Shown: positions 53,893 through 63,122, numbered from the stretch's first letter. The stretch is DNA of 64,000 bases from Bradyrhizobium sp. (GCF_016219575.1 NZ_JACRMG010000023.1:1-64000), one strand, 5' to 3'. The notes: generated by a model from the sequence alone, not told the origin. A program made the numbers and translations.

Positions 53893-55572
53893 ATGCCCCA
53901 TCCCGGCGAACAATTTTATCCGCAAGGCGTCCGCTGGGACGACACGATCGAGCGCTTCACGGTGCCCGACCTGCTGTCGAAAGCCGCCGCTGAATACGGC
54001 GCGCGCCCGGCGATCGAATTCCGCGACCGGCCGATCAGCTATGCCGAACTGGAAGACAAGGTGGAGATCGCTGCCAGCGCCTTCTTGCGCGCCGGCTATG
54101 GCCGCGACAAGTCCGTTGCCCTCTTTCTCGGCAACACGCCGGATCATCCCGTCAATTTCTTCGGCGCGCTGAAGGCGGGAGCACGCATCGTGCATTTGTC
54201 GCCGCTCGACGGCGAGATCGCGCTGTCGCACAAGCTCTCCGACTCCGGCGCGCGCGTTCTGATCACCATCAATCTCTCGGCGCTGCTGCCGACGGCGCTG
54301 AAATTTCTCGACAAGGGCCTGCTCGACAAATTGATTGTTTGCGAGGACGACGATTGGGGCAAGGTCGGCACGCCGCAGACGGCGCTGCCGCAAAATCCCG
54401 CGATCGTCACCTACAAGCAGTTCGTCGACGGCGTGACGAAACCTTCCGCCTGGCCGCAGATCGGCGTCGATGACGTCGCGCTGCTGCAATATACCGGCGG
54501 CACCACGGGCTTGCCGAAGGGCGCCATGCTCAGCCATGGCAATCTCACCGCGGCGGTATCGATCTACGATGTCTGGGGCAGGCCGGAGCGGCTCAAGCGC
54601 AACGCCGTCGAGCGCGTGATCTGCGTGCTGCCGCTATTCCATATCTTCGCGCTCACCGTGGTGCTCCTGTCCTCGCTCCGCCGCGGCAATCTGATCTCGC
54701 TGCACCAGCGCTTCGACGTCGAAGCCGTGATGCGCGACATCGAGGTCAAGCGCGCTACCATCTTTCCGGGCGTGCCGACGATGTGGATCGCCATCGCAGC
54801 ACTTCCCGATCTCGACAAGCGCGATTTCTCCTCGCTGGTCGTCGCCGGCTCCGGCGGCGCGCCGCTGCCGGTGGAAGTCGCCGGCATTTTCGAGCGCAAG
54901 GTCGGCATGAAGCTGAAGAGCGGCTGGGGCATGACCGAAACCTGCTCGCCCGGCACCGGCCATCCCAAGGAAGGCCCGGAAAAGCCCGGCTCGATCGGGC
55001 TGATGCTGCCCGGCATCGAGCTCGACGTGGTCTCGCTCGACGATCCGAAGAAGGTGCTGCCGACAGGTGAGGTCGGCGAGATCCGCATCAGGGGGCCGAA
55101 CGTCACCAGGGGCTACTGGAACAAGCCGAAGGAGAGCGCGGAATCCTTCGTCGGCGACCGCTTCCTCACCGGCGACATCGGCTACATGGATGCCGACGGC
55201 TACTTCTACCTGGTCGACCGCAAGAAGGACATGATCATCTCCGGCGGCTTCAACGTCTATCCGCAGATGATCGAGCAGGCGATCTACACGCACCCGTCCG
55301 TGCAGGAAGTGATCGTGATCGGCATTCCCGACGACTATCGCGGCGAGGCGGCGAAGGCCTTCATCACGCTGCGCGCGAATGCGACGCCGTTCAGCGTCGA
55401 GGAGCTGCGCGCCTTTCTCACCGGCAAGCTCGGCAAGCATGAACTGCCGGCAGCCGTCGAGTTCGTCAGGGAATTGCCGCGCACGCCGGTCGGCAAGCTG
55501 TCGCGGCACGAGTTGCGCAAGGCCCAGCCGGCGACTGTGAAGCAGCAACAAGTCGTATCAGGAGGACGTTGA
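53893..55572 (+). CDS. Long-chain acyl-CoA synthetase family ligase
   Basis: This 559-residue AMP-forming ligase has LLQYTGGTTGLPKGAMLSHGN, GWGMTETCSPGTGHP, the hinge DRKKDMIISGGFNVYP and catalytic-lysine region LPRTPVGKLSRHEL. Typical FadD architecture; substrate range cannot be read. It lies in the beta-oxidation block downstream of FadB/J and upstream of two acyl-CoA dehydrogenases. Confidence 0.9.
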   Translation: MPHPGEQFYPQGVRWDDTIERFTVPDLLSKAAAEYGARPAIEFRDRPISYAELEDKVEIAASAFLRAGYGRDKSVALFLGNTPDHPVNFFGALKAGARIVHLSPLDGEIALSHKLSDSGARVLITINLSALLPTALKFLDKGLLDKLIVCEDDDWGKVGTPQTALPQNPAIVTYKQFVDGVTKPSAWPQIGVDDVALLQYTGGTTGLPKGAMLSHGNLTAAVSIYDVWGRPERLKRNAVERVICVLPLFHIFALTVVLLSSLRRGNLISLHQRFDVEAVMRDIEVKRATIFPGVPTMWIAIAALPDLDKRDFSSLVVAGSGGAPLPVEVAGIFERKVGMKLKSGWGMTETCSPGTGHPKEGPEKPGSIGLMLPGIELDVVSLDDPKKVLPTGEVGEIRIRGPNVTRGYWNKPKESAESFVGDRFLTGDIGYMDADGYFYLVDRKKDMIISGGFNVYPQMIEQAIYTHPSVQEVIVIGIPDDYRGEAAKAFITLRANATPFSVEELRAFLTGKLGKHELPAAVEFVRELPRTPVGKLSRHELRKAQPATVKQQQVVSGGR

Positions 55573-55594
55573 TGCAGTCGCTCCGCAAACTCCG

Positions 55595-55712
55595 CGTCGT
55601 CCCGGCGAAAGCCGGGACCCATACGCCGCGGCCACGCTTGGGGCACTCGGGGAGACGGTTTTCGCAATAACTGAGTTCGGTGGTTATGGGTCCCCGCTTT
55701 CGCCGGGACGAC
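55595..55712. repeat. Palindromic repeat (GTCCCGGCG-type)
   Basis: CGTCGTCCCGGCGAAAGCCG and GCTTTCGCCGGGACGACA arms match the element at 1821-1944. It begins 23 bases after the ligase stop and ends 22 bases before the next start. Confidence 0.82.
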
Positions 55713-55733
55713 AATTCAGAGAAGGAGGATCCG

Positions 55734-56924
55734 ATGGATCTCGCTTTTACCAAGGAAGAAATCGCGTTTCGCGAGGAAGTGCGGCAGTTCTTCAAGGACA
55801 ACGTGCCGCCGGAGACGCGGCGCAAGCTGGTCGAGGGCCGTCATCTGTCCAAGGACGAGATGGTCACCTGGTGGCGCATCCTCAACAAGAAGGGTTGGGG
55901 CGTCTCGCACTGGCCGAAGGAATATGGCGGCACGGGCTGGACCTCGGTGCAGCACTACATCTTCAACGAGGAGCTGCAGTCCTATCCGGCGCCGGCGCCG
56001 CTCGCCTTCGGCGTCAGCATGGTCGGCCCGGTGATCTACACCTTCGGCAACGAGAAGCAGAAGAAGGAATATCTGCCGCGCATCGCCAATGTCGACGACT
56101 GGTGGTGCCAGGGCTTCTCGGAGCCCGGCTCCGGCTCCGACCTCGCCTCGCTCAAGACCAAGGCCGAGCGCAAGGGCGACAAGTGGATCATCAACGGCCA
56201 GAAGACCTGGACGACGCTCGCCCAGCACGCCGACATGATCTTCTGCCTCTGCCGCACTGATCCCTCGGCGAAGAAGCAGACCGGCATCTCCTTCATCGTG
56301 TTCAGCATGAAGAGCAAGGGCGTCACCGTGCGCCCGATCCAGACCATCGACGGCGGCCATGAGGTCAACGAAGTGTTCTTCGACGACGTCGAGGTGCCCT
56401 ACGAGAATATCATCGGCGAGGAGAACAAGGGCTGGGACTACGCAAAGTTCCTGCTCGGCAACGAGCGCACGGGCATCGCCCGCGTCGGCATGTCCAAGGA
56501 GCGCATCCGCCGCATCAAGGAACTCGCCGCCAAGGTCGAATCCAACGGCAAGCCGATCCTGCTCGACCCCGGCTTCCGGGAGAAGCTCGCGGCCTGCGAG
56601 ATCGAGCTCAAGGCGCTCGAGCTGACGCAGCTGCGCGTCGTCGCCGACGAGAGCAAGCACGGCAAGGGCAAGCCGAACCCGGCATCCTCGGTGCTCAAGA
56701 TCAAGGGCTCGGAGATCCAGCAGACCACCACGGAGCTCCTGATGGAAGTGATCGGGCCGCTCGCCGCGCCCTACGACGTCCATGGCGACGACGGCTCCAA
56801 CGAGGCGATGGAGTGGACCGCGCAGATCGCGCCGACCTACTTCAACTACCGCAAGGTCTCGATCTACGGCGGCTCCAACGAGATCCAGCGCAACATCATC
56901 GCCAAGGCGGTGCTGGGGCTGTGA
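55734..56924 (+). CDS. Acyl-CoA dehydrogenase (396 residues)
   Basis: This protein starts MDLAFTKEEIAFREEVRQFF. It has WWCQGFSEPGSGSDLASLKTKAERKGDKW and ends with VSIYGGSNEIQRNIIAKAVLGL. The catalytic Glu normally in YEGT is Gly here, as in one subunit type of heteromeric acyl-CoA dehydrogenases. GAAGGAGG precedes the ATG at 55734. With the 380-residue neighbour it may form an alpha-beta pair. Confidence 0.88.
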   Translation: MDLAFTKEEIAFREEVRQFFKDNVPPETRRKLVEGRHLSKDEMVTWWRILNKKGWGVSHWPKEYGGTGWTSVQHYIFNEELQSYPAPAPLAFGVSMVGPVIYTFGNEKQKKEYLPRIANVDDWWCQGFSEPGSGSDLASLKTKAERKGDKWIINGQKTWTTLAQHADMIFCLCRTDPSAKKQTGISFIVFSMKSKGVTVRPIQTIDGGHEVNEVFFDDVEVPYENIIGEENKGWDYAKFLLGNERTGIARVGMSKERIRRIKELAAKVESNGKPILLDPGFREKLAACEIELKALELTQLRVVADESKHGKGKPNPASSVLKIKGSEIQQTTTELLMEVIGPLAAPYDVHGDDGSNEAMEWTAQIAPTYFNYRKVSIYGGSNEIQRNIIAKAVLGL

Positions 56925-56930
56925 TGCCTC

Positions 56931-57077
56931 TCCTCTCCCTCTCCCCGCTCTTCGCGGGGAGAGGGCAGGGGTGAGGGGCATCTCTCCACGAGCGCTGAAC
57001 GCGGATGGACCTGTACCCCCTCACCCGGATCGCATCTGCGATGCGATCCGACCTCTCCCCGCAGGCGGGGAGAGGTG
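56931..57077. repeat. Palindromic intergenic repeat (CTCCCC-type)
   Basis: CTCTCCCTCTCCCCGCTC and GGCGGGGAGAGG arms, with inner GGTGAGGGG/CCCCTCACC pair and GATCGCA/TGCGATC mini-hairpin, match 131-254 and 4801-4943. It separates the two acyl-CoA dehydrogenase genes. Confidence 0.75.
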
Positions 57078-57139
57078 AAGAGGAAGCCCCGCGACACCGC
57101 TGAACCGAGTAACGACTGTTAGTTCTTAAGGAAGAGAAG

Positions 57140-58282
57140 ATGGATTTTGATTTGTCCGAGGAGCAGCGGCTTCTCAAGGAAAGCGTCGACGGACTCCTGA
57201 CGGACTCCTACGACTTCGATGCCCGCAAGAAATACATGAAGGAGAAGGGCGGCTGGAGCAAGGCCGTGTGGGGCAAGCTCGCCGAGCAGGGCCTGCTCGG
57301 TCTTCCCTTTGCGGAGGCCGATGGCGGCTTCGGCGCCGGTGGCGTCGAGACCACGATCGTGATGGAGGCGCTCGGCAAGGCGCTGGTGCTGGAGCCCTAT
57401 CTGGCGACGGTGGTGATCGGCGGCGGCTTCCTGCGCCATGGCGGCTCGGATGCGCAGAAGGCCGCGCACATTCCCGGCATCATCGACGGCAGCAAGACGT
57501 TTGCGTTTGCGCAGCTCGAGAAGAACTCGCGCTACGATTTGCATGACGTCGTCACCACCGCGAAGAAGAAGGGCAATGGCTGGGTCATCGACGGCGAGAA
57601 ATTCGTCGTCGTCAACGGCGAGAACGCCGACACGCTGATCGTCACCGCGCGCACCAGGGGCGACCGCCGCGACAAGACCGGCGTCGGCGTCTTCCTGGTG
57701 CCGGCCAGTTCGAAGGGCATCACCAAGAAGTCGTACCCGACCCAGGACGGCTTGCACGCCGCCGACATCAGCTTCACCGGCGTGGAAGTTGGCGCGGACG
57801 CCGCGATCGGCAATCCCGAGGATGGCCTTGCGCTGATCGAGCGCGTGGTCGACGACGCCCGCATGGCGCTCTGTGCGGAGGCGGTCGGACTGATGGACGA
57901 GTCGCTGAAGACCACCGTCGAATACATCAAGACGCGAAAGCAGTTCGGCGTGCCGATCGGCACGTTCCAGAGCCTGCAGCACCGGGCGTCGGACATGTTC
58001 GTCGCGGTCGAGCAGGCCCGCAGCATGTCGATGTTCGCGACCATGGCGTCCGATTTCGACGATGCCAAGGAGCGGGCGAAGGCGATTGCGGCCGCCAAGG
58101 TGCAGGTCGGCAAGTCGCTGAAGTTCGTCGGCCAGCAGTCGATCCAGCTCCATGGCGGCATCGGCATGACGATGGAGGCCAAGATCGGCCACTATTTCAA
58201 GCGGCTGACCATGATCGAGAACACTTTCGGCGACACCGACTATCACCTCCGCCGCGTCACCGACGCAGGCGGACTGATGTAG
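57140..58282 (+). CDS. Acyl-CoA dehydrogenase (380 residues)
   Basis: This protein starts MDFDLSEEQRLLKESVDGLLT and has FAQLEKNSRYDLHDV, VVDDARMALCAEAVGLMDESL and QSIQLHGGIGMTMEAKIGHYFKRL. The C-terminal GGTxEIxRN motif is absent, matching the shorter subunit class. AAGGAAGAGAAG precedes the ATG. A role with the 396-residue protein upstream is inferred. Confidence 0.87.
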   Translation: MDFDLSEEQRLLKESVDGLLTDSYDFDARKKYMKEKGGWSKAVWGKLAEQGLLGLPFAEADGGFGAGGVETTIVMEALGKALVLEPYLATVVIGGGFLRHGGSDAQKAAHIPGIIDGSKTFAFAQLEKNSRYDLHDVVTTAKKKGNGWVIDGEKFVVVNGENADTLIVTARTRGDRRDKTGVGVFLVPASSKGITKKSYPTQDGLHAADISFTGVEVGADAAIGNPEDGLALIERVVDDARMALCAEAVGLMDESLKTTVEYIKTRKQFGVPIGTFQSLQHRASDMFVAVEQARSMSMFATMASDFDDAKERAKAIAAAKVQVGKSLKFVGQQSIQLHGGIGMTMEAKIGHYFKRLTMIENTFGDTDYHLRRVTDAGGLM

Positions 58283-58293
58283 GTCTCTCCCTC

Positions 58294-58429
58294 CGTCATT
58301 CCGGGGCGCGCGTGCGCGCGCCTCGGCCTCACTTCATCCGCGTCATGGCCGGGCTTCGTCCCGGCCATCCACGTCTTGGCCGCAGCAACGAAAGACGTGG
58401 ATGCCCGGGTCAAGCCCGGGCATGACGAA
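58294..58429. repeat. Composite palindromic repeat (CATGGCCGGG-type)
   Basis: TCATGGCCGGGCTTCGTCCC and GGTCAAGCCCGGGCATGACG with CCACGTCTT/AAGACGTGG inner arms, preceded by a CATTCCGGGGCGCG piece. The same type recurs at 60969-61055 and 61689-61781. Confidence 0.78.
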
Positions 58430-58464
58430 GAATAACGAACGAAGAAACAAAGGGAGCAGATGCC

Positions 58465-59238
58465 GTGAAATCCACCCCGTTCGATCTCTCAGGCACAGTC
58501 GCCGTCATCACCGGCTCCAGCCGCGGCATCGGCCGTTCCTCGGCCGAACTGCTGGCCAAGCTCGGCGCAAAAGTCGTGATCTCCAGCCGCAAGGCGGACG
58601 CCTGCCACGCCGTGGCCGAGGGCATCAACAAGTCCGGCGGCGACGCCCACGTCATTCCCTGCAACATCTCGCGCCATGACGAGGTGAAGGCGCTGATCGC
58701 GGGCGCCACCAAGCATTACGGCAAGGTCGACATCCTCGTCTGTAACGCCGCGGTCAATCCGTATTACGGCCCGCTGCTCGACATATCAGACGAAGCTTTC
58801 GACAAGATCATGGGCAGCAACGTCAAGAGCAACATCTGGCTCTGCGCAGAGGCCGTGCCGCAGATGGCGGCGCGCGGCAAGGGCTCCGTCGTCATCGTCT
58901 CCTCCATCGGCGGATTGCGCGGCTCTACCGTGATCGGCGCCTACGGCATTTCGAAAGCCGCCGATTTCGCGCTGTGCCGCAGCCTCGCCGGCGAATGGGG
59001 CCCCAAAGGCGTGCGCGTCAATTGCGTGGCGCCGGGCCTGGTGAAGACCGATTTCGCCCGCGCGTTGTGGGAGGACGAGGAGCGGCTGAAGCGCCGCACC
59101 GCCGGCACGCCGCTCCGCCGTATCGGCGAGCCGGACGAGATCGCAGGTGCGGTGGCGTATCTGGCGTCGGATGCTTCCACCTTCATGACCGGCCAGACCA
59201 TCGTCGTCGACGGCGGCGTCACCACGGCGTCGGTTTGA
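58465..59238 (+). CDS. SDR-family oxidoreductase
   Basis: This 257-residue SDR begins with GTG, MKSTPFDLSGTVAVITGSSRGIGRSSAELL. TGSSRGIG, CNAAVN, VSSIGG and the catalytic YGISK are present. The end DASTFMTGQTIVVDGGVT is typical. It probably oxidises or reduces a hydroxy/keto intermediate in the beta-oxidation block. GGGAGCAG precedes the start. Confidence 0.87.
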   Translation: MKSTPFDLSGTVAVITGSSRGIGRSSAELLAKLGAKVVISSRKADACHAVAEGINKSGGDAHVIPCNISRHDEVKALIAGATKHYGKVDILVCNAAVNPYYGPLLDISDEAFDKIMGSNVKSNIWLCAEAVPQMAARGKGSVVIVSSIGGLRGSTVIGAYGISKAADFALCRSLAGEWGPKGVRVNCVAPGLVKTDFARALWEDEERLKRRTAGTPLRRIGEPDEIAGAVAYLASDASTFMTGQTIVVDGGVTTASV

Positions 59239-59240
59239 GT

Positions 59241-59362
59241 TGTCGCCCCGGCGAAAGCCGGGGCCCATAACCACAGGATCGAGTTGTTACGAAGGCTGTC
59301 GCCACAGCGAGCGCGGCAGCGACCGGTTGTGGCTATGGGTCCTGGCCTGCGCCGAGACGACA
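59241..59362. repeat. Palindromic repeat (GTCCCGGCG-type, diverged)
   Basis: TGTCGCCCCGGCGAAAGCCG and GGCCTGCGCCGAGACGACA arms with GGGCCCATAACCACA/GGTTGTGGCTATGGGTC inner arms. Diverged member of the 1821 and 55595 family, between the SDR and glpK genes. Confidence 0.75.
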
Positions 59363-59457
59363 CCTGAATTTGTGGCGCCGCCGCCCGCAACCTTGACCTC
59401 CGCCCTCCAATCCGCTGTCCTCCCCCCGACACAAAAACCTCCCGGGAAGAAGCATCC

Positions 59458-60960
59458 ATGTCCTTCGTCCTCGCCATCGATCAGGGCACCACGTCCTCGC
59501 GCGCCATCGTGTTCCGCGGCGACATCTCCATTGCGGCGACCGCGCAGCAGGAGTTCCCGCAGCATTTTCCGGCTTCCGGCTGGGTCGAGCATGAGCCGGA
59601 GGACATCTGGACCTCTACCGTCATCACCTGCCGCGACGCGCTGGAGAAAGCGGGCCTGAAGGCAAAGGACATCGCCGCGATCGGCATCACCAACCAGCGC
59701 GAGACCACGGTGGTGTGGGATCGCGCCACGGGACAAGCGATCCACCGCGCCATCGTCTGGCAGGACCGCCGCACATCGGACGTTTGCGCGAAGCTGAAGG
59801 GCGAAGGCCACGAGCCCGCGATCTCCCAGAAGACCGGCCTGCTCCTCGACCCCTATTTCTCCGGAACGAAAGTCGCCTGGATCCTCGACCACGTCCCCGG
59901 CGCGCGCGAACGCGCCGAGCGCGGCGAGCTCTTGTTCGGCACCATCGACTGCTACCTGCTGTGGCGCCTGACCGGCGGAAAGTCGCACGCCACCGACGCC
60001 ACCAACGCCTCGCGCACCCTGCTGTTCAACATCCACACCGGGGCGTGGGACGACGAGCTGCTGAAGATCATCCGCGTGCCGCGCTCGATGCTGCCGGAGG
60101 TGAAGGATTCTTCCGCCAAATTCGGCGACACCGTGCCCGACCTGTTCGGCGGCCCCATCGCGATATCAGGCATCGCCGGCGACCAGCAGGCCGCCACCAT
60201 CGGACAAGCCTGCTTCGAGCCCGGCATGATCAAGTCGACCTACGGCACCGGCTGCTTTGCGTTGCTCAACACCGGCACCACGCCGGTCGCTTCGAAGAAC
60301 AAGCTGCTCACCACCATCGCCTACCAGCTCGGCGGAAAACGCACCTACGCGCTGGAAGGCTCGATCTTCGTCGCCGGAAGCGCCGTGCAATGGCTGCGCG
60401 ACGGCCTCGGCATCATCAGGCAGGCCGCCGAGACCGGCCCGCTGGCCGACAAGTCGGACTCCATGCAGAGCGTCTATCTCGTGCCGGCCTTCGTCGGCCT
60501 CGGCGCACCCTACTGGAGACCGAATGTGCGCGGGGCGCTGTTCGGCTTGACGCGCAACACCGGCCCCGCCGAGCTCGCGCACGCCGCGCTCGAAAGCGTC
60601 TGCTACCAGACCTACGATCTGCGCGAGGCGATGCGCGCCGACTGGCCTGGCGAGAAGGCCGCCAACGTGCTGCGCGTCGACGGCGGCATGACGGCGTCCG
60701 ACTGGACCATGCAGCGCCTTGCGGATTTGCTCGACGCCCCCGTCGACCGCCCCATGATCCAGGAAACCACCGCGTTAGGAGCCGCCTATCTCGCCGGCCT
60801 GCAGGCGGGCGTCTATCCCGAGCCCTCGAAATTCGCCGACAACTGGCGCCTCGAACACCGCTTCAAGCCCGCCATGAGCGCCGCCACGCGCGAGCGCAAG
60901 CTGAAGGGCTGGGCGCGCGCGGTGAAGGGCGTGCTGGCGAGCGATGAGGGGGAGGGGTAA
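59458..60960 (+). CDS. glpK: Glycerol kinase
   Basis: This 500-residue FGGY kinase phosphorylates glycerol to sn-glycerol 3-phosphate with ATP. It has FVLAIDQGTTSSRAIVF, GITNQRETTVVWDRATG, IVWQDRRT, GIAGDQQAA, STYGTGCF and the second signature near GGMTASDWTMQRLADLL. Length and motifs are canonical. It stands alone, with repeats on both sides and no glp operon partners visible. Confidence 0.96.
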   Translation: MSFVLAIDQGTTSSRAIVFRGDISIAATAQQEFPQHFPASGWVEHEPEDIWTSTVITCRDALEKAGLKAKDIAAIGITNQRETTVVWDRATGQAIHRAIVWQDRRTSDVCAKLKGEGHEPAISQKTGLLLDPYFSGTKVAWILDHVPGARERAERGELLFGTIDCYLLWRLTGGKSHATDATNASRTLLFNIHTGAWDDELLKIIRVPRSMLPEVKDSSAKFGDTVPDLFGGPIAISGIAGDQQAATIGQACFEPGMIKSTYGTGCFALLNTGTTPVASKNKLLTTIAYQLGGKRTYALEGSIFVAGSAVQWLRDGLGIIRQAAETGPLADKSDSMQSVYLVPAFVGLGAPYWRPNVRGALFGLTRNTGPAELAHAALESVCYQTYDLREAMRADWPGEKAANVLRVDGGMTASDWTMQRLADLLDAPVDRPMIQETTALGAAYLAGLQAGVYPEPSKFADNWRLEHRFKPAMSAATRERKLKGWARAVKGVLASDEGEG

Positions 60961-60968
60961 CGCCTAAT

Positions 60969-61055
60969 CGTCATCGCCGGGCTTGACCCGGCGATCCACG
61001 TCTTACTTTCGTCGCCTGATGCGCGTGGATGGCCGGGACAAGCCCGGCCATGACG
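60969..61055. repeat. Palindromic repeat (CATGGCCGGG-type)
   Basis: CGTCATCGCCGGGCTTGACC and GACAAGCCCGGCCATGACG arms with GATCCACG/CGTGGAT inner arms, right after glpK. Confidence 0.82.
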
Positions 61056-61074
61056 ACTGGAGAGAGTGTGCGCC

Positions 61075-61668
61075 ATGATCCTCCCCGACGGCTATTCCGA
61101 CGTCCCCGCCGGCAAGATTGCCGCCATCGTCACGCATCTTGAAATGACGGCGCGTCCCACGCTGTCATCCGCGCCCTCAGGTCCGTGGACCTTGCGCCAC
61201 GTCGAGCGGCCTGATCTCGCCTGGTATCGCGATCTCTATCGCCGCGTCGGCGAGGAGTGGCTGTGGTTCTCGCGCATCCGCGCAACCGACGACAAGCTGG
61301 CGGCGCGGCTGCATCATTCGCTGGTCGCGACCCATGCGCTGGTCGCCGATGGCCGCGACGAAGGCCTGCTCGAACTCGATTTCCGCGAGCCCGCGACCTG
61401 CGAGATCGGCATGTTCGGCGTCACCGCAAAACTCATCGGCAGCGGCGCCGGCCATTGGCTGATGCACCGCGCGCTGGAGCTTGCATGGTCGCGGCCGATC
61501 GAACGCCTCTGGCTGCACACCTGCACCTTCGATTCCCCCGCCGCGCTGCCGTTCTACCGGCGCGCCGGCTTTCGCCCATTTCGCAGGCAGGTCGAGGTCG
61601 CCGCCGACCCGCGCCTCGACGGCACCGCGCCGCGCGATGTGGCGAGGCATGTGCCGGTGATTGAGTAG
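61075..61668 (+). CDS. GNAT-family N-acetyltransferase
   Basis: This 197-residue protein contains a GNAT fold: LRHVERPDLAWYRDLYRRVGEEW, then GMFGVTAKLIGSGAGHWLMHRALELAWSR (the acetyl-CoA-binding loop is unusual, G-S-G-A-G-H) and FDSPAALPFYRRAGFRPFRR. The acceptor is unknown. ATG at 61075 is chosen. Confidence 0.85.
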   Translation: MILPDGYSDVPAGKIAAIVTHLEMTARPTLSSAPSGPWTLRHVERPDLAWYRDLYRRVGEEWLWFSRIRATDDKLAARLHHSLVATHALVADGRDEGLLELDFREPATCEIGMFGVTAKLIGSGAGHWLMHRALELAWSRPIERLWLHTCTFDSPAALPFYRRAGFRPFRRQVEVAADPRLDGTAPRDVARHVPVIE

Positions 61669-61688
61669 GTCTGTCGCCGCAAATGAGA

Positions 61689-61781
61689 CGTCATCACCGG
61701 GCTTGTCCCGGTGATCCACGTCTTTAATCTGTCCGCTCGGAAACAAAGACGTGGATGGCCGGGACAAGCCCGGCCATGACG
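61689..61781. repeat. Palindromic repeat (CATGGCCGGG-type)
   Basis: CGTCATCACCGGGCTTGTCC and GACAAGCCCGGCCATGACG arms with CCACGTCTTT/AAAGACGTGG inner arms, between the GNAT and GST genes. Confidence 0.82.
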
Positions 61782-61809
61782 GATGAATAAAGATTAGGCA
61801 GCGAGCACC

Positions 61810-62439
61810 ATGTTCCTCATCGGCCAGTACGACTCCCCCTTCGTCCGCCGCGTTGCGATTGCGATGCGGCTCTATGGCATCGGCTTCGAGCACCGGCCGT
61901 GGTCGACCTTCGGCGATGCCGACAAGATCGCGCCGTACAATCCGCTGCGCCGGGTGCCGACGCTGGTGCTGGATTCCGGCGAGGCGCTGATTGAGAGCAC
62001 GGCCATCCTGGATTATCTCGACGAAACCGTCGGGCCGGACCAGGCGATGCTGCCCCCGCGCGGGGAAGCGCGGCGGCGGCAATTGCGGCTCTGTGCGCTC
62101 GCAACGGGCTTGGGCGACAAGGCGGTCAGCCTTGTCTATGAGCGCGTGCTGCGCAAGGAGCAGCTGAAGCTGTGGGTCGAGCGCTGCGAAGCGCAGATCG
62201 GCGGCGTGCTTGGCGTGCTGGAGCAGGAGCGCGCCGCGGTGAAGACGCCCTGGCTGTTCGGCGAGCGCATCGGCCACGCCGACGTCGCGGTCGCCTGCGT
62301 GCTGCGCTTCACCGGCGAGGCGCACGCGGCGCTGTTCGATGCCTCGCGCTATCCAGCGCTGGCGGCGCACGCCGCGCGATGCGAGGCGCTGCCGCCATTC
62401 CAGGAAATCGTGCAGCCGCTCGTTCCGCCGAGCGGCTGA
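61810..62439 (+). CDS. Glutathione S-transferase family protein
   Basis: This 209-residue protein has the thioredoxin-like N-domain MFLIGQYDSPFVRRVAIAMRLYGI (Ser in DSPF), RVPTLVLDSG and ESTAILDYLDE glutathione-contact motifs, and a helical C-domain. It ends EIVQPLVPPSG. The 3' end is partly repeated at 62924-62980. Confidence 0.86.
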   Translation: MFLIGQYDSPFVRRVAIAMRLYGIGFEHRPWSTFGDADKIAPYNPLRRVPTLVLDSGEALIESTAILDYLDETVGPDQAMLPPRGEARRRQLRLCALATGLGDKAVSLVYERVLRKEQLKLWVERCEAQIGGVLGVLEQERAAVKTPWLFGERIGHADVAVACVLRFTGEAHAALFDASRYPALAAHAARCEALPPFQEIVQPLVPPSG

Positions 62440-62485
62440 GCCGGGGCGATCGAGCAACCTCGAACGGAGCGTCCGGTTCGTCAGC

Positions 62486-62794
62486 TCAACACTTGCCGTC
62501 GCTGCGCTTGCCGGTCCGCCGCTGCTGCCGCTTGCAATCGTTGCTGTAGGTCCTGCCGTCGCAGCCGCAGACGGGACGGTAGTCCGCCGTGCAGATCTGC
62601 CCGACCCTGACGCAGACGCCGGCGGCGCCGCCCCAGCCGCACTGGCCCGGGAATGGATCGCACCACAGACCCCTGTCGCAGACAGCTCCGACAAAGCCGC
62701 CGCAGGATTCGCCCACCTTGGCCGCGTTGCCGGCCGTTGTGCCGCTCAGTCCGAGGAGAAGGCAGGCGACGAAAATGAAATGTCGAGTCCTCAT
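62486..62794 (-). CDS. Secreted Kazal-type domain protein
   Basis: This 102-residue protein has a Sec signal peptide (MRTRHFIFVACLLLGLSGTTAGNA, about 24 residues). Ten cysteines follow. The C-terminal part DYRPVCGCDGRTYSNDC..GKC is a Kazal serine-protease-inhibitor-like motif. The part before (ESCGGFVGAVCDRGLWCD) has an IGFBP/follistatin-like Cys pattern. GGAGG lies 6 bases before the ATG. Protease inhibition in the periplasm or outside is plausible but untested; a disulfide-rich structural role is the alternative. Confidence 0.85.
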   Translation of the reverse strand: MRTRHFIFVACLLLGLSGTTAGNAAKVGESCGGFVGAVCDRGLWCDPFPGQCGWGGAAGVCVRVGQICTADYRPVCGCDGRTYSNDCKRQQRRTGKRSDGKC

Positions 62795-63122
62795 CGAGTC
62801 CTCCGTTGCAATGGTCTTGCGCAAAATGAATTCGCTATAAGGTCGTAGCAAGGAATAATACAACCAAAACGATGCTGCAGCCAGCCTTTTCTGAACGGCG
62901 CATGAGGAGCCGCAACGGCCTCCATGCGCGCAGGCACCGCCATCGTCTGAAGTCGTGCAGCCGCTCGCACCGCCGAGCGGAGATTGAACCTTGCTTCCTC
63001 CCCTCGCGGAGGTAGGTAGTGGAGCGCGGAGATCGGTGCTATGCAGCGCCGCCGCCCGGCAGACGGGCCAGTTTGCAATCCGCGCAACTGGATCGGCACT
63101 CCCCCGCTCGCTGCGACCTGGA
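62795..63122. other. Gene-free stretch upstream of Kazal and PAS genes
   Basis: This 328-base divergent region must hold the promoters of the Kazal gene (leftward) and the PAS gene (rightward). An AT-rich patch near 62826-62875 is the likely Kazal promoter area. It also includes a fragment resembling the 3' end of the upstream GST gene. No other gene is supported. Confidence 0.45.
62924..62980 (+). pseudogene. Fragment of a GST gene 3' end
   Basis: The stretch resembles the last codons of the GST gene at 61810-62439. The best part, 62949-62980, matches 62404-62435 with three mismatches in 32 bases (TCGTGCAGCCGCTCG..CCGCCGAGCGG). Upstream similarity fades. It looks like a decayed duplicate flanking the Kazal gene. 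Confidence 0.55.

Noticed and set aside
56931..57077. Possible integration site or mobile element end
   Set aside because: It is a dispersed palindrome seen at other positions in the window; there is no transposase, target duplication or tRNA nearby.
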